The notes beneath the pieces were generated by a model, which was given only the letters and a program-made list of their open reading frames with translations, was not told the DNA's origin and searched no databases. Shown here in pieces: positions 1 to 6,492 of a DNA stretch of 6,520 nt. The position numbers were made by a program, and so were the translations under genes. Each line of letters begins with the position of its first letter. Positions within the stretch are counted from its first letter, which is position 1. Source of the stretch: an uncultured Leptospiraceae bacterium (GTDB lineage: Bacteria; Spirochaetota; Leptospiria; Leptospirales; Leptospiraceae); contig CALDSP010000338.1 in assembly GCA_937924465.1 (NCBI GenBank), positions 1-6,520 of the forward strand, in the 5' to 3' direction.

Positions 1-64
1 CTAGAGAACTCATCCCAGAGCCTCCAACCCCAATAAAAAAAAATTTTTTTTTACTTATTTCCAT
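1..64 (-). CDS. murC: UDP-N-acetylmuramate--L-alanine ligase (MurC), N-terminal 21 codons only
   Basis: MurC attaches L-alanine to UDP-MurNAc, the first step of stem-peptide assembly in the cytoplasm. Only the start is in the window; the gene continues past the left edge. From ATG at 64-62 the frame reads M-E-I-S, three Lys, three Phe, then IGVGGSGMSSL. IGVGGSGM is the glycine-rich loop that opens the N-terminal UDP-binding domain of MurC (commonly IGIGGxGM). It sits about ten residues from the start, as is usual for short MurC N-termini. The start overlaps the last 14 nt of murG in another frame. An in-frame TTG at 70-68 is a possible alternative start. No good ribosome binding site is visible (a weak TGGAA lies about 13 nt upstream), so coupling to murG translation is inferred. 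Codons 5-10 are an unbroken A9T9 tract. Mpl, a MurC relative, is less likely because it usually has a different loop, but 21 residues cannot exclude it. Confidence 0.82.
   Translation of the reverse strand, partial: MEISKKKFFFIGVGGSGMSSL
35..52. repeat. A9T9 homopolymer palindrome inside murC start
   Basis: Nine A followed directly by nine T, reading the same on both strands. It begins at the last two bases of the murG stop codon (minus strand) and encodes Lys-Lys-Lys-Phe-Phe-Phe at the start of murC. It has no G:C stem, so it is not a rho-independent terminator. Such tracts are known to bend DNA and to be prone to polymerase slippage. Runs of eight or nine A or T also occur elsewhere in the window (917-925 and 5551-5559), but this is the only back-to-back pair I found. 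Confidence 0.9.
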
Positions 65-1136
65 TTCCAAAAAAATATTCCAGAGTTTTTTGTGTAGAAT
101 GAATCTCTGCTAATTTGAAAGCATTTTTTGACATTTTTAAAAGTTTACTTGTATCTAAACTAAGTAAAATATTTACAATCAGTTCTGGCTTTTCCTCTTG
201 TGTGTTTAGTAAAATAGCCGCTCCATTTTCTTCTAAATATTTTGCATTTTCAAATTGATGATTGTCTGCCGCAAAAGGATAAGGAATTAAAATAGTAGGA
301 AGTCCAAAAGCCAAACATTCAAAAATAACTCCAGCCCCAGCCCTTGCAATCACAAGATCTGCCCATTGATAATGCGTTTTCATATCTTGAGAATAAGAAA
401 TTAAATCTAGCTCTTCACTTGACTTTTTTTTAGCTTCCTCAAATAAATTTTTTCCAGTTAAAATTCGAAAATTAAATTTTTTTGAAATTTCTGGAACAGT
501 AGCCGTCTCTATAATCATATTGTTGATTTGCCTTGCCCCTTGTGAGCCTCCCAAAACTAAGACATTGAACTTTTGTTTTTGTTTGAGTTTAGAAGTTTTT
601 ATTTTAGGATAGTCACAATCTGGAAGAATTTTCTTTCTTAAGGGATTGCCCAAAATTTGAAACTCAACTGTTTTGTATTTTCCAATCTCTAAAGGTGGAA
701 AACTAAAAGCCACGCGTTTACTCCATTTTAAAAATAGTCGCGTGATTTTTCCCATAACTCGATTTTGTTCGCATAAAAAAATTTCTTTATGAAATAATAA
801 AGCATAAATAAGAGAAGGAATACAAGAATACCCACCCATTGCAATGACTACATGTATGTCTCTAGAAAACAAAATCTGAAAAGTTTTAAATATCTGAAAT
901 AAAAAAGGAAAAAAATAAAAAAAAAGTTTCGCATTGATTTGTGGAGTATTATGCCAAAGAACTGGAACTGAAGATTCGTTTAAGTCGGGATTGTCTTTAT
1001 TTCGTTCTAAAGAATGTATATAAATATCTCCAACCCCATACTTTTCTTTGTTTTCTAACAATTCTTCTGCAAGAGCTACTCCGGGAGAAATATGTCCCCC
1101 TGTTCCACCTGCAGCGATTAGTATATTTCGTTTCAA
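51..1136 (-). CDS. murG: MurG, UDP-GlcNAc:lipid I N-acetylglucosaminyltransferase
   Basis: MurG moves GlcNAc from UDP-GlcNAc to lipid I on the inner face of the cytoplasmic membrane, giving lipid II. The 361 residues match the family length (about 355-365). Visible motifs are GGTGGH (10-15, N-domain glycine loop), GGY (101-103), EQN (123-125), GNPLR (163-167), GGSQGAR (196-202, start of the C-domain), RAGAG with Glu273 (265-273, nucleotide-sugar site) and DNHQ (291-294). A very hydrophobic stretch at 71-90, rich in Phe, lies in the N-domain, where MurG contacts the membrane. The start is TTG at 1136-1134, which overlaps the ftsW TGA as TTGA. It is chosen because it puts the glycine loop at residue 10, matches the 4-nt overlaps elsewhere in the cluster, and has AAGGA 9 nt upstream. 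The 3' end overlaps murC by 14 nt. From memory the sequence resembles Leptospira MurG. Confidence 0.97.
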   Translation of the reverse strand: MKRNILIAAGGTGGHISPGVALAEELLENKEKYGVGDIYIHSLERNKDNPDLNESSVPVLWHNTPQINAKLFFYFFPFLFQIFKTFQILFSRDIHVVIAMGGYSCIPSLIYALLFHKEIFLCEQNRVMGKITRLFLKWSKRVAFSFPPLEIGKYKTVEFQILGNPLRKKILPDCDYPKIKTSKLKQKQKFNVLVLGGSQGARQINNMIIETATVPEISKKFNFRILTGKNLFEEAKKKSSEELDLISYSQDMKTHYQWADLVIARAGAGVIFECLAFGLPTILIPYPFAADNHQFENAKYLEENGAAILLNTQEEKPELIVNILLSLDTSKLLKMSKNAFKLAEIHSTQKTLEYFFGNGNK

Positions 1137-2278
1137 CTTAAGTTTTCCTTTTTTGTAATATTTAAAATAAGACCAAAAGAAATCATAGTAGTTAAGAGAG
1201 AAGAACCTCCATAACTTAAAAATGGAAAGCTAATTCCAGTGATAGGAAGAATTCCAGTAACAACAAAACTATTGATTAAAACTTGTAAAATAATCAAACT
1301 AATTAGTCCTACTCCAAGTAAAAAGTAAAAAGGATCATCAACTTTTTTCAGTAATAAAAAAACTCGAAGCATGATAAAACAAATTATGCTCATAAGAACT
1401 AAAAATCCAAAATATCCAAAATCCTCTACAAATGTAGGTAAAATAAAATCAGTATGGCTATAAGTCAAATAACGATGAGAATACCCTGTTGCAAGAGGAT
1501 TTCCAAAAAATCCTCCTTCATAAAAAGAACGAAAGGAAGAAACTAGTTGATGTCCTTCATCATATCGATATTTGTAAGGATCTAACCAAATTTCAATTCT
1601 CTTTTTTCTATATCCAACTTTGTATATAAGTAAAGCAAGTAAAGGAAGAATGGAAATAAATCCTAATATGAGTTTTCTAATTTGAAATCCATATATATAT
1701 ACCAGTATTAAAATGATAAATAAAACTTCTAAAGAAGTTCCAAAAGCAGGTTCTGCCATAATCAAAAGAATTGCTAAACTTAAAGTAAAAATTGGAAGAC
1801 CAAAACTTTTCCAATGAAATTCCACTTCGTGAATTTTTACTAAAGTTGCAGAAACATAAATAATGATAATAATTTTTGCAAGTTCAGATGGTTGAAACTG
1901 TAAAAAACCAAGATTAATCCAACGATGAAAGGTTCTTCCATAATGAGTTTCTACAGATTTTCCAATAAATGGAACAAAAACAAAAGTAAGCAAAACTAAA
2001 TTTAAAATCATAAGTAAGTTAGAATATTTCTGCAAAACTTTTAAAGGAAATACACTTGCTATAAGCATTGCCAAAAAAGAAAGCCCAATCCATATAGCTT
2101 GTTTTTTAACATAATAAAAACTATTTTCAAAATCACGTTGAGCGACAACGGAAGAAGCAGAATATAAAATAGCTAAACCTGCAAATAAAAGAATTAAAAC
2201 AGCATATAAAAGAGGAAGGTCTATAACATGAGTTCCGATTGTCCAAAATTCACTTGATTTAATAGATCTTTCATTCAT
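1133..2278 (-). CDS. ftsW: FtsW, SEDS-family septal peptidoglycan glycosyltransferase
   Basis: FtsW is the polytopic SEDS polymerase that links lipid II into glycan strands at the division septum, working with a class B penicillin-binding protein. The 381 residues carry about ten hydrophobic segments. Family motifs are YSASSVVA (39-46), HRWINLGFLQFQPSELAK (118-135), a large extracellular loop with WLDPY (231-235), SHTDF (274-278) and GILPITGISFPFLSYGGSS (342-360). By alignment from memory, Asp277 corresponds to the catalytic Asp297 of E. coli FtsW. The usual (Q/E)PD(L/F)GT motif reads EPAFGT (176-181), so its Asp is Ala. An ATG at 2362 would add 28 residues inside mraY. I prefer ATG at 2278 because it gives an ATGA overlap with the mraY stop and a normal SEDS N-terminus. 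No clear ribosome binding site precedes it. RodA is the alternative, but dcw location and adjacency to murG favour FtsW. Confidence 0.93.
   Translation of the reverse strand: MNERSIKSSEFWTIGTHVIDLPLLYAVLILLFAGLAILYSASSVVAQRDFENSFYYVKKQAIWIGLSFLAMLIASVFPLKVLQKYSNLLMILNLVLLTFVFVPFIGKSVETHYGRTFHRWINLGFLQFQPSELAKIIIIIYVSATLVKIHEVEFHWKSFGLPIFTLSLAILLIMAEPAFGTSLEVLFIILILVYIYGFQIRKLILGFISILPLLALLIYKVGYRKKRIEIWLDPYKYRYDEGHQLVSSFRSFYEGGFFGNPLATGYSHRYLTYSHTDFILPTFVEDFGYFGFLVLMSIICFIMLRVFLLLKKVDDPFYFLLGVGLISLIILQVLINSFVVTGILPITGISFPFLSYGGSSLLTTMISFGLILNITKKENLS
1146..1150 (-). promoter_or_regulatory. Ribosome binding site of murG
   Basis: AAGGA on the minus strand, nine bases ahead of the TTG at 1136. 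It lies inside the last codons of ftsW. It supports the non-ATG start, since no in-frame ATG precedes the GGTGGH motif. Confidence 0.6.
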
Positions 2279-3384
2279 TGAATTTTTAAAGTAGAAAGAG
2301 AAATCATAGCTAGAATAATCGCAATCACATAAAACCGAAATACTATTTTCGTTTCTTTCCATCCTAAGAGTTCAAAATGATGATGTATGGGTGCCATTTT
2401 AAAAATTCTTTTTTGAGTTAGTTTAAAGCTTCCTACTTGCAAAATGACGCTCAACGCTTCTATTACGAAAACTGCTCCTAAAATAGGAAGTAAAAGTTCT
2501 TTTTTAATCATTATAGAAATCATTCCAATAGTAGAACCTAAAAAAAGAGAGCCTGTATCTCCCATGAAGACCTGAGCAGGATAAAAATTAAACCATAAAA
2601 ACCCAAGAAGTGAACCACTTAAAGCCGATAAAAATACAGAATATTCATGAGCTCCCACTAAGTAAGGTAAATTTAAATAGTTTGCTACAATAGGAGTACC
2701 TGTTAAATACGCCAAAATCCCTAAGGTCACCGTAACAACACAAGCTGTTCCTGCTGCTAATCCATCCAAACCATCTGTAAGATTGACTGCATGAGAACTA
2801 CTAATTACGATAAGAGCAGAAAAAGGAATTGCAAAAAATCCTAGGTCTAAAATGGGACCTTTTATAAAAGGTAAGAAAATATCTGTTAAAACAAATTGAA
2901 TTCCTTTTCCATCTTTCACAATTTTTCCAGTATGAAAATAAAATATGTAACTAAAAGCACAAGCTAAAACGAGAGAAATTAAAAACTTGGTTCTAGCCCT
3001 CATTCCTCCTTTCACTTTCTTAATGGCTTTTAGGTAATCATCAGTGAAACCAAGCAAAGCAAAAGCTAAACTAAACACAGTAAGTAAAATCAAATTATAG
3101 TTTTTCCAATTTGCCCAAAAAATTAAAGAAATAAGCATAGTAAAAACAATCATAATCCCACCCATAGTGGGAGTTCCGCTTTTTACAGAGTGAGACTTTG
3201 GACCGTCTTCTCGAATATTTTCTTTAAATTTTAATTTATATAAATACCCAATAATTAAATTACCTAAAAAAAAACTCAAAAACATAGAAGTAAGTCCCGC
3301 CATGAGAGCTCGAAAAGTTACATAATTAAAAATTCTCAAAACTCCAACTTCATCTCCAAACAAATCATAAACTAACTGAAACAT
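2275..3384 (-). CDS. mraY: MraY, phospho-N-acetylmuramoyl-pentapeptide transferase
   Basis: MraY is the integral membrane enzyme that transfers phospho-MurNAc-pentapeptide to undecaprenyl phosphate, making lipid I. The 369 residues form about ten membrane segments, close to the usual length of 320-370. Motifs in order are GPKSHSVKSGTPTMGG (61-76), TDDYLKAIKK (114-123, with the Asp115-Asp116 pair), NLTDGLDGLAAG (201-212), FMGDTGSL (273-280, Asp276) and APIHHHFELLGW (331-342). These contain the Mg2+-binding and catalytic aspartates and the triple histidine of the family, so the enzyme looks intact. The loop at 151-178 (TGK...VKDGKG...DIF) is of ordinary size. ATG at 3384 directly follows the murE TAA with no spacer and has AAGGA 7 nt upstream. 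The 3' end overlaps ftsW as ATGA. In many bacteria murF precedes and murD follows mraY; neither is present here. Confidence 0.98.
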   Translation of the reverse strand: MFQLVYDLFGDEVGVLRIFNYVTFRALMAGLTSMFLSFFLGNLIIGYLYKLKFKENIREDGPKSHSVKSGTPTMGGIMIVFTMLISLIFWANWKNYNLILLTVFSLAFALLGFTDDYLKAIKKVKGGMRARTKFLISLVLACAFSYIFYFHTGKIVKDGKGIQFVLTDIFLPFIKGPILDLGFFAIPFSALIVISSSHAVNLTDGLDGLAAGTACVVTVTLGILAYLTGTPIVANYLNLPYLVGAHEYSVFLSALSGSLLGFLWFNFYPAQVFMGDTGSLFLGSTIGMISIMIKKELLLPILGAVFVIEALSVILQVGSFKLTQKRIFKMAPIHHHFELLGWKETKIVFRFYVIAIILAMISLSTLKIQ

Positions 3385-4878
3385 TTAAAATTCCTTACTC
3401 CATAATTTTTTTACTTCTTCTTGATCACTGAAAGGAAATTTTTGTTTTCCTATAATTTGGTAGTTCTCATGTCCTTTTCCAGCTATAACCAAAATTCCAA
3501 GTTCAGGCAAGATTTCTAATCCCTTTTGTATTGCTTTTTTACGATTTTCAATTCGAAAATAATTTTGAAAACTTTTTGGAAAACCTTTTTCAATCTCATC
3601 TAAAATTGTTTCAGGATTTTCAGTTCTAGGATTGTCAGATGTTAAAATTACAAAATCACTCAACCGAGCCGCAATTTCTCCCATAAGTGGTCGTTTGGTT
3701 TTATCTCTATCTCCCCCACAACCAAAAATAGTAATGATCTTAGAATGTGAAATTTGATTTACACTTTTTAAAATGTTTTCAAGTGCATCGGGGGTATGAG
3801 CATAATCTACAATAGCTAGTTTATCTTTTTTTGGTGAATAAATTAATTCAAACCTGCCCGGAATGGGTTGTAGATTAGAAATGATTGTTTGAATGTCGTT
3901 AGGCGTCAGATTAGGAAAAAATTCCCGAATAAGCAAAATTGCAAGTGAAACATTTTCAAAATTGAACTCACCTAATAAATTTGTTTCAAAAGTATAAATC
4001 TTATCTCCCCAACTCATTTCAAACTCTGTTTTTTGCAAACTAAGATTTTTTATTTTCCCTTTAAATTTCTCTCCATAATAAAGAACATTATAATTAGGAG
4101 AAAGATTTTGAATTAAATCTTTCATTCTTATTCCAAACTCTGAATACAAATTTACAATTCCACATTTGAATTTTTTGGAAGATGCCTGTAAAAGCTCAAA
4201 TAAATGAAACTTACTTAAAAGATAGTCTTCCATATTCTTATGAAAGTCCAAATGATCTTCAGTTAGATTTGTAAAAATACCTGCATTTAGTTCAATTCCT
4301 TCCATTCGATTTAATTTTAAACCGTGAGAACTTGCCTCCATAACTACATATTCTATCCCAGAATTTTTCATTTCAAATAATAGGGAATTTAATAGAGATG
4401 GATCTGGAGTTGTGTAACCAATTTCGTGAACAACATTTTTGTATTTTGCGTAAATCGTTCCAATGATTCCAACTGGTTTACCCAACTTTTCAAGAAAATT
4501 GTAAAGGATGTGTGTTGTTGAAGTTTTTCCATTAGTTCCTGTAACTGCAAAGATTGTCAAATCTTGAGAAGGATTTCCTAAAAGGAATGAAGCTAATTTT
4601 CCATGAATTTTTCTTGGATCAGGATGAAGTAACAAACTTGTATTGGAAAGTGAAATTTTTTCTTTTAAGCTATCTGGTAAAATAAAATGCTTTGCTCCTT
4701 TTTGAAGAGCATCTTGAATATACAAAGAAGCCCTATCTTCAAATTCTTTATAAAGAATAAATATGTCCTCATGTTGAATTTTTCTTGAATCAGATTGAAT
4801 ATAATTTAAACGAGAGTTTACACCAATCTGTTGGACTTTTAATTCTGGAAAAGATTTTAAAACTATTTCAAGGTTCAT
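3385..4878 (-). CDS. murE: MurE, UDP-MurNAc-L-Ala-D-Glu:meso-diaminopimelate ligase
   Basis: MurE is the cytoplasmic ATP-dependent ligase that adds the third residue to the stem peptide. The 497 residues match the family length. Domain order: the N-terminal UDP-binding domain (1 to about 105, with SDSRKI at 29-34); the central ATPase with the P-loop GTNGKTS (114-120), TTPDP (156-160), HLDFH (209-213), and Lys223, the expected carbamylated lysine, in SKFHLF; then the C-terminal domain with YAHTPDALENIL (359-370), GCGGDRDKTKRPLM (386-399), DNPRTENP (415-422) and GKGHE (467-471). DNPR is the known signature for meso-diaminopimelate; lysine-adding MurE enzymes differ there. ATG at 4878 forms an ATGA overlap with the upstream stop, without a clear ribosome binding site. 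The TAA abuts the mraY ATG. No catalytic residue appears to be missing. Confidence 0.98.
   Translation of the reverse strand: MNLEIVLKSFPELKVQQIGVNSRLNYIQSDSRKIQHEDIFILYKEFEDRASLYIQDALQKGAKHFILPDSLKEKISLSNTSLLLHPDPRKIHGKLASFLLGNPSQDLTIFAVTGTNGKTSTTHILYNFLEKLGKPVGIIGTIYAKYKNVVHEIGYTTPDPSLLNSLLFEMKNSGIEYVVMEASSHGLKLNRMEGIELNAGIFTNLTEDHLDFHKNMEDYLLSKFHLFELLQASSKKFKCGIVNLYSEFGIRMKDLIQNLSPNYNVLYYGEKFKGKIKNLSLQKTEFEMSWGDKIYTFETNLLGEFNFENVSLAILLIREFFPNLTPNDIQTIISNLQPIPGRFELIYSPKKDKLAIVDYAHTPDALENILKSVNQISHSKIITIFGCGGDRDKTKRPLMGEIAARLSDFVILTSDNPRTENPETILDEIEKGFPKSFQNYFRIENRKKAIQKGLEILPELGILVIAGKGHENYQIIGKQKFPFSDQEEVKKLWSKEF
3392..3396 (-). promoter_or_regulatory. Ribosome binding site of mraY
   Basis: AAGGA on the minus strand, seven bases ahead of the mraY ATG at 3384 and inside the final codons of murE. 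It is one of only two clear Shine-Dalgarno sequences in the cluster (the other is at murG). The remaining starts seem to depend on overlap with the preceding stop codon. Confidence 0.6.
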
Positions 4879-5189
4879 TCACTAGAAACAAAAATCTTGT
4901 ATTCTGGAAGAGTTAAGGTAATAACTTTATCCCTTTTGGGTTCGTATTTTCGTTTGAGTAAATTTTCCACTCTCTCGGAAGCATAAATAGAAGCAATTTG
5001 AGCTTTTAAATCGTAATTTTTTCGAAAAAGTTCTTCTCTTTTTTGAGTGAGTTTCTGAATTTCTCTATTCATATTTGCAAAACTTACACTCTGCCAAGTA
5101 AAATAATAAATTAAAAGGAAGGGAAACATGACATGAAAAAATGCCCTTAGAATTTCCCAAATAATTTTATATGAAATAAATTCCCTCAT
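4875..5189 (-). CDS. ftsL: FtsL-like cell division protein (single-pass membrane coiled coil)
   Basis: A 104-residue protein with the FtsL/DivIC layout: a short basic cytoplasmic N-terminus (1-12), one membrane segment (about 13-33, FF...FPFLLIYYF), a charged heptad-like coiled coil outside the membrane (about 36-70, EIQKLTQKREELFRKN), and a short tail with SERVENLLKRKY (71-82) and KVITLTLPEYK (88-98). In the FtsL family the coiled coil is followed by a similar (S)xERIExxA segment. FtsL joins FtsB and FtsQ and activates the FtsW-FtsI synthase. Sequence conservation in this family is low, so the name rests on topology, length and position right after rsmH, which is the standard place of ftsL. 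ATG at 5189 overlaps the rsmH TGA as ATGA, and the 3' end overlaps murE the same way. The expected next gene, ftsI, is absent. FtsB/DivIC is the main alternative identity. Confidence 0.75.
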   Translation of the reverse strand: MREFISYKIIWEILRAFFHVMFPFLLIYYFTWQSVSFANMNREIQKLTQKREELFRKNYDLKAQIASIYASERVENLLKRKYEPKRDKVITLTLPEYKIFVSSE

Positions 5190-6085
5190 TCTACCGCCAT
5201 AATTGCCCTTAGCCTCGCTGAACGAGAGGCTGGATTTTGTAAGATCTCAAGATTTTGAGGTTGAACTGGTTTTTTGGTTAAAGTTACAAACCTATTTGTT
5301 TTTGCAAGCTGTTTTGTACTTTGTTTAACAATTCTATCTTCTAAAGAATGAAACGAAATAGCAAGCAAGATTCCATTTTTAGATAAAAGAAATGGCAAAT
5401 TTAAAAAAGCTCTTTGGATGTGTTCTAATTCTGAATTGCTTTTTATTCTTAAAGCCTGATAAATTCGAAAAGAGGGATGAACTTTTGGAGGCCAAAATTT
5501 TTTTGGAATAGAATCTTCCACAATTTTATTGAGATCCATTGTAGTTTGAATTTTTTTTTGTTTTCTAAATTCAACAATTTTTTTTGCAATTTTTCTAGAC
5601 CAATTTTCTTCCCCATACTCTAAAAAAATTTTTTCTAGCTCCTTTTCAGAATATGTATTTAAAATATAAGAAACAGGAATTGAAGTTTCAGAAAGGCGCA
5701 TATCTAAATTTTCATTTTTTTGAAAGGAAAATCCTCGTCCGGAAGATCGAATATGATAAGTAGAAATTCCAAAGTCAAGTAAAATTCCATTTAACTGCGA
5801 AAACCCAAGTGAAAATAAATCCTCCTTTTGAAATTCAGAGAAATTTTTGTGAAAAAAGAATACCCTATTAGAAAAAGGAAAAAGTCTTCTTCTTGCTCTC
5901 TCTAACATTTCCAAATCTCTATCTAAAGCAATGACTTTGGAATTTGGAAACTTTTCTAAAATTGCAAAACTATGCCCACCCTCTCCTACTGTTCCATCTA
6001 AAAAAAGAGAGTTTTCTACTTTAAGACTTTCAAAAAAATTTAAAACCTCAGAAAGTAAAACAGGAATGTGTTGAAAACTGTCCAT
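5186..6085 (-). CDS. rsmH: RsmH, 16S rRNA (cytosine-1402 N4)-methyltransferase
   Basis: RsmH (formerly MraW) is a SAM-dependent enzyme that N4-methylates C1402 in the decoding centre of 16S rRNA. The 299 residues are close to the usual 300-315. The N-terminus HIPVLLSEVL (6-15) is typical. SAM-fold motifs are LDGTVGEGGHS (29-39), ALDRD (53-57), DFGIST (104-109, usually DLGxSS) and RGFSFQ (117-122) followed by DMR (128-130). The C-terminal catalytic lobe has HPSFRIYQALRI (203-214, usually HPxxRxFQALRI), SFHSLEDRIVK (244-254) and NPASRSARLRA (284-294). Everything needed for activity seems present. The gene starts with ATG at 6085, sharing one base with the TAA of the preceding gene (TAATG), and has only a weak purine stretch before it. 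Its end overlaps the FtsL-like gene by 4 nt. RsmH is a usual early dcw gene, although its role is in translation. Confidence 0.98.
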   Translation of the reverse strand: MDSFQHIPVLLSEVLNFFESLKVENSLFLDGTVGEGGHSFAILEKFPNSKVIALDRDLEMLERARRRLFPFSNRVFFFHKNFSEFQKEDLFSLGFSQLNGILLDFGISTYHIRSSGRGFSFQKNENLDMRLSETSIPVSYILNTYSEKELEKIFLEYGEENWSRKIAKKIVEFRKQKKIQTTMDLNKIVEDSIPKKFWPPKVHPSFRIYQALRIKSNSELEHIQRAFLNLPFLLSKNGILLAISFHSLEDRIVKQSTKQLAKTNRFVTLTKKPVQPQNLEILQNPASRSARLRAIMAVE

Positions 6086-6492
6086 TACTTTTTCTTAAGA
6101 GGAGGATTTGTATCACATTCAGAGACAAATTTGGGATAAATGGAGGCAAGTCGTAAAAATTCACTTTGATCTAAAACTTTAGCTTTCTCAATATCAAAAA
6201 AATCAAAAAAACTAATTCCAAACATAAGTGAATAACAAGCAGACTTTGCAACTCTCTTAGAAATTTTATACTTATTTATGAGCTCCCAAGGAGATAAATA
6301 ACAATAATCTTTTTGTTTTTCTAAAAGTTTCCAGTATTCTAAGTTTTCCGATTTTTCAATTTCTCTTAAAATGTCCCAATCCTCCCCTTGTAAATAAAAT
6401 TTTTTAATTTGATTTTCTTGTAGGATTTTTTTTATATTAGAGAGTGTTTTGGTTTGGTTGAATGAATTTAAAATCAAACCTTTACAATTCAT
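6085..6492 (-). CDS. Unrecognised 135-residue protein ahead of rsmH (5' end uncertain)
   Basis: I do not recognise this protein. It is mainly soluble and charged (many Lys and Glu) with no signal peptide. One hydrophobic or aromatic patch at about 86-100 (CYSLMFGISFFDFFD) looks more like a packed core than a membrane helix. Residues 67-92 (SPWELINKYKISKRVAKSA...) could be a small helix-turn-helix, but this is weak. The C-terminus is Lys-rich (PPLKKK). It is probably a real gene: its TAA shares a base with the rsmH ATG, it lies on the same strand, and it fits the gapless cluster. The family that usually sits here, mraZ, does not fit: I see no MraZ-like repeated domain. ATG at 6492 is the only ATG near the edge, with a GGAG 11 nt upstream. 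However, the frame stays open to the right edge (nine more codons), so a start outside the window is possible. Confidence 0.6.
   Translation of the reverse strand: MNCKGLILNSFNQTKTLSNIKKILQENQIKKFYLQGEDWDILREIEKSENLEYWKLLEKQKDYCYLSPWELINKYKISKRVAKSACYSLMFGISFFDFFDIEKAKVLDQSEFLRLASIYPKFVSECDTNPPLKKK

Noticed and set aside
35..52. A9T9 as a transcription terminator after murG
   Set aside because: It is pure A:T without a G:C stem, and murC reads straight through it in frame with its glycine loop intact.
941..1141. A 66-codon plus-strand open frame
   Set aside because: It lies wholly antisense to the conserved 5' part of murG, has no ribosome binding site that stands out, and its translation resembles no known family. 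It is a shadow of murG.
2279..2362. 28-residue N-terminal extension of FtsW from ATG at 2362
   Set aside because: It overlaps the end of mraY, and its translation (Cys, Asp, Ser and Tyr rich) has no counterpart in the family. The ATG at 2278, overlapping the mraY stop, fits the cluster pattern.
6099..6106. Anti-Shine-Dalgarno-like CCTCCTCT in the mRNA just before rsmH
   Set aside because: It is explained by the Pro-Pro-Leu codons ending the upstream gene, and I found no convincing GGAGG partner nearby that would form a regulatory hairpin.
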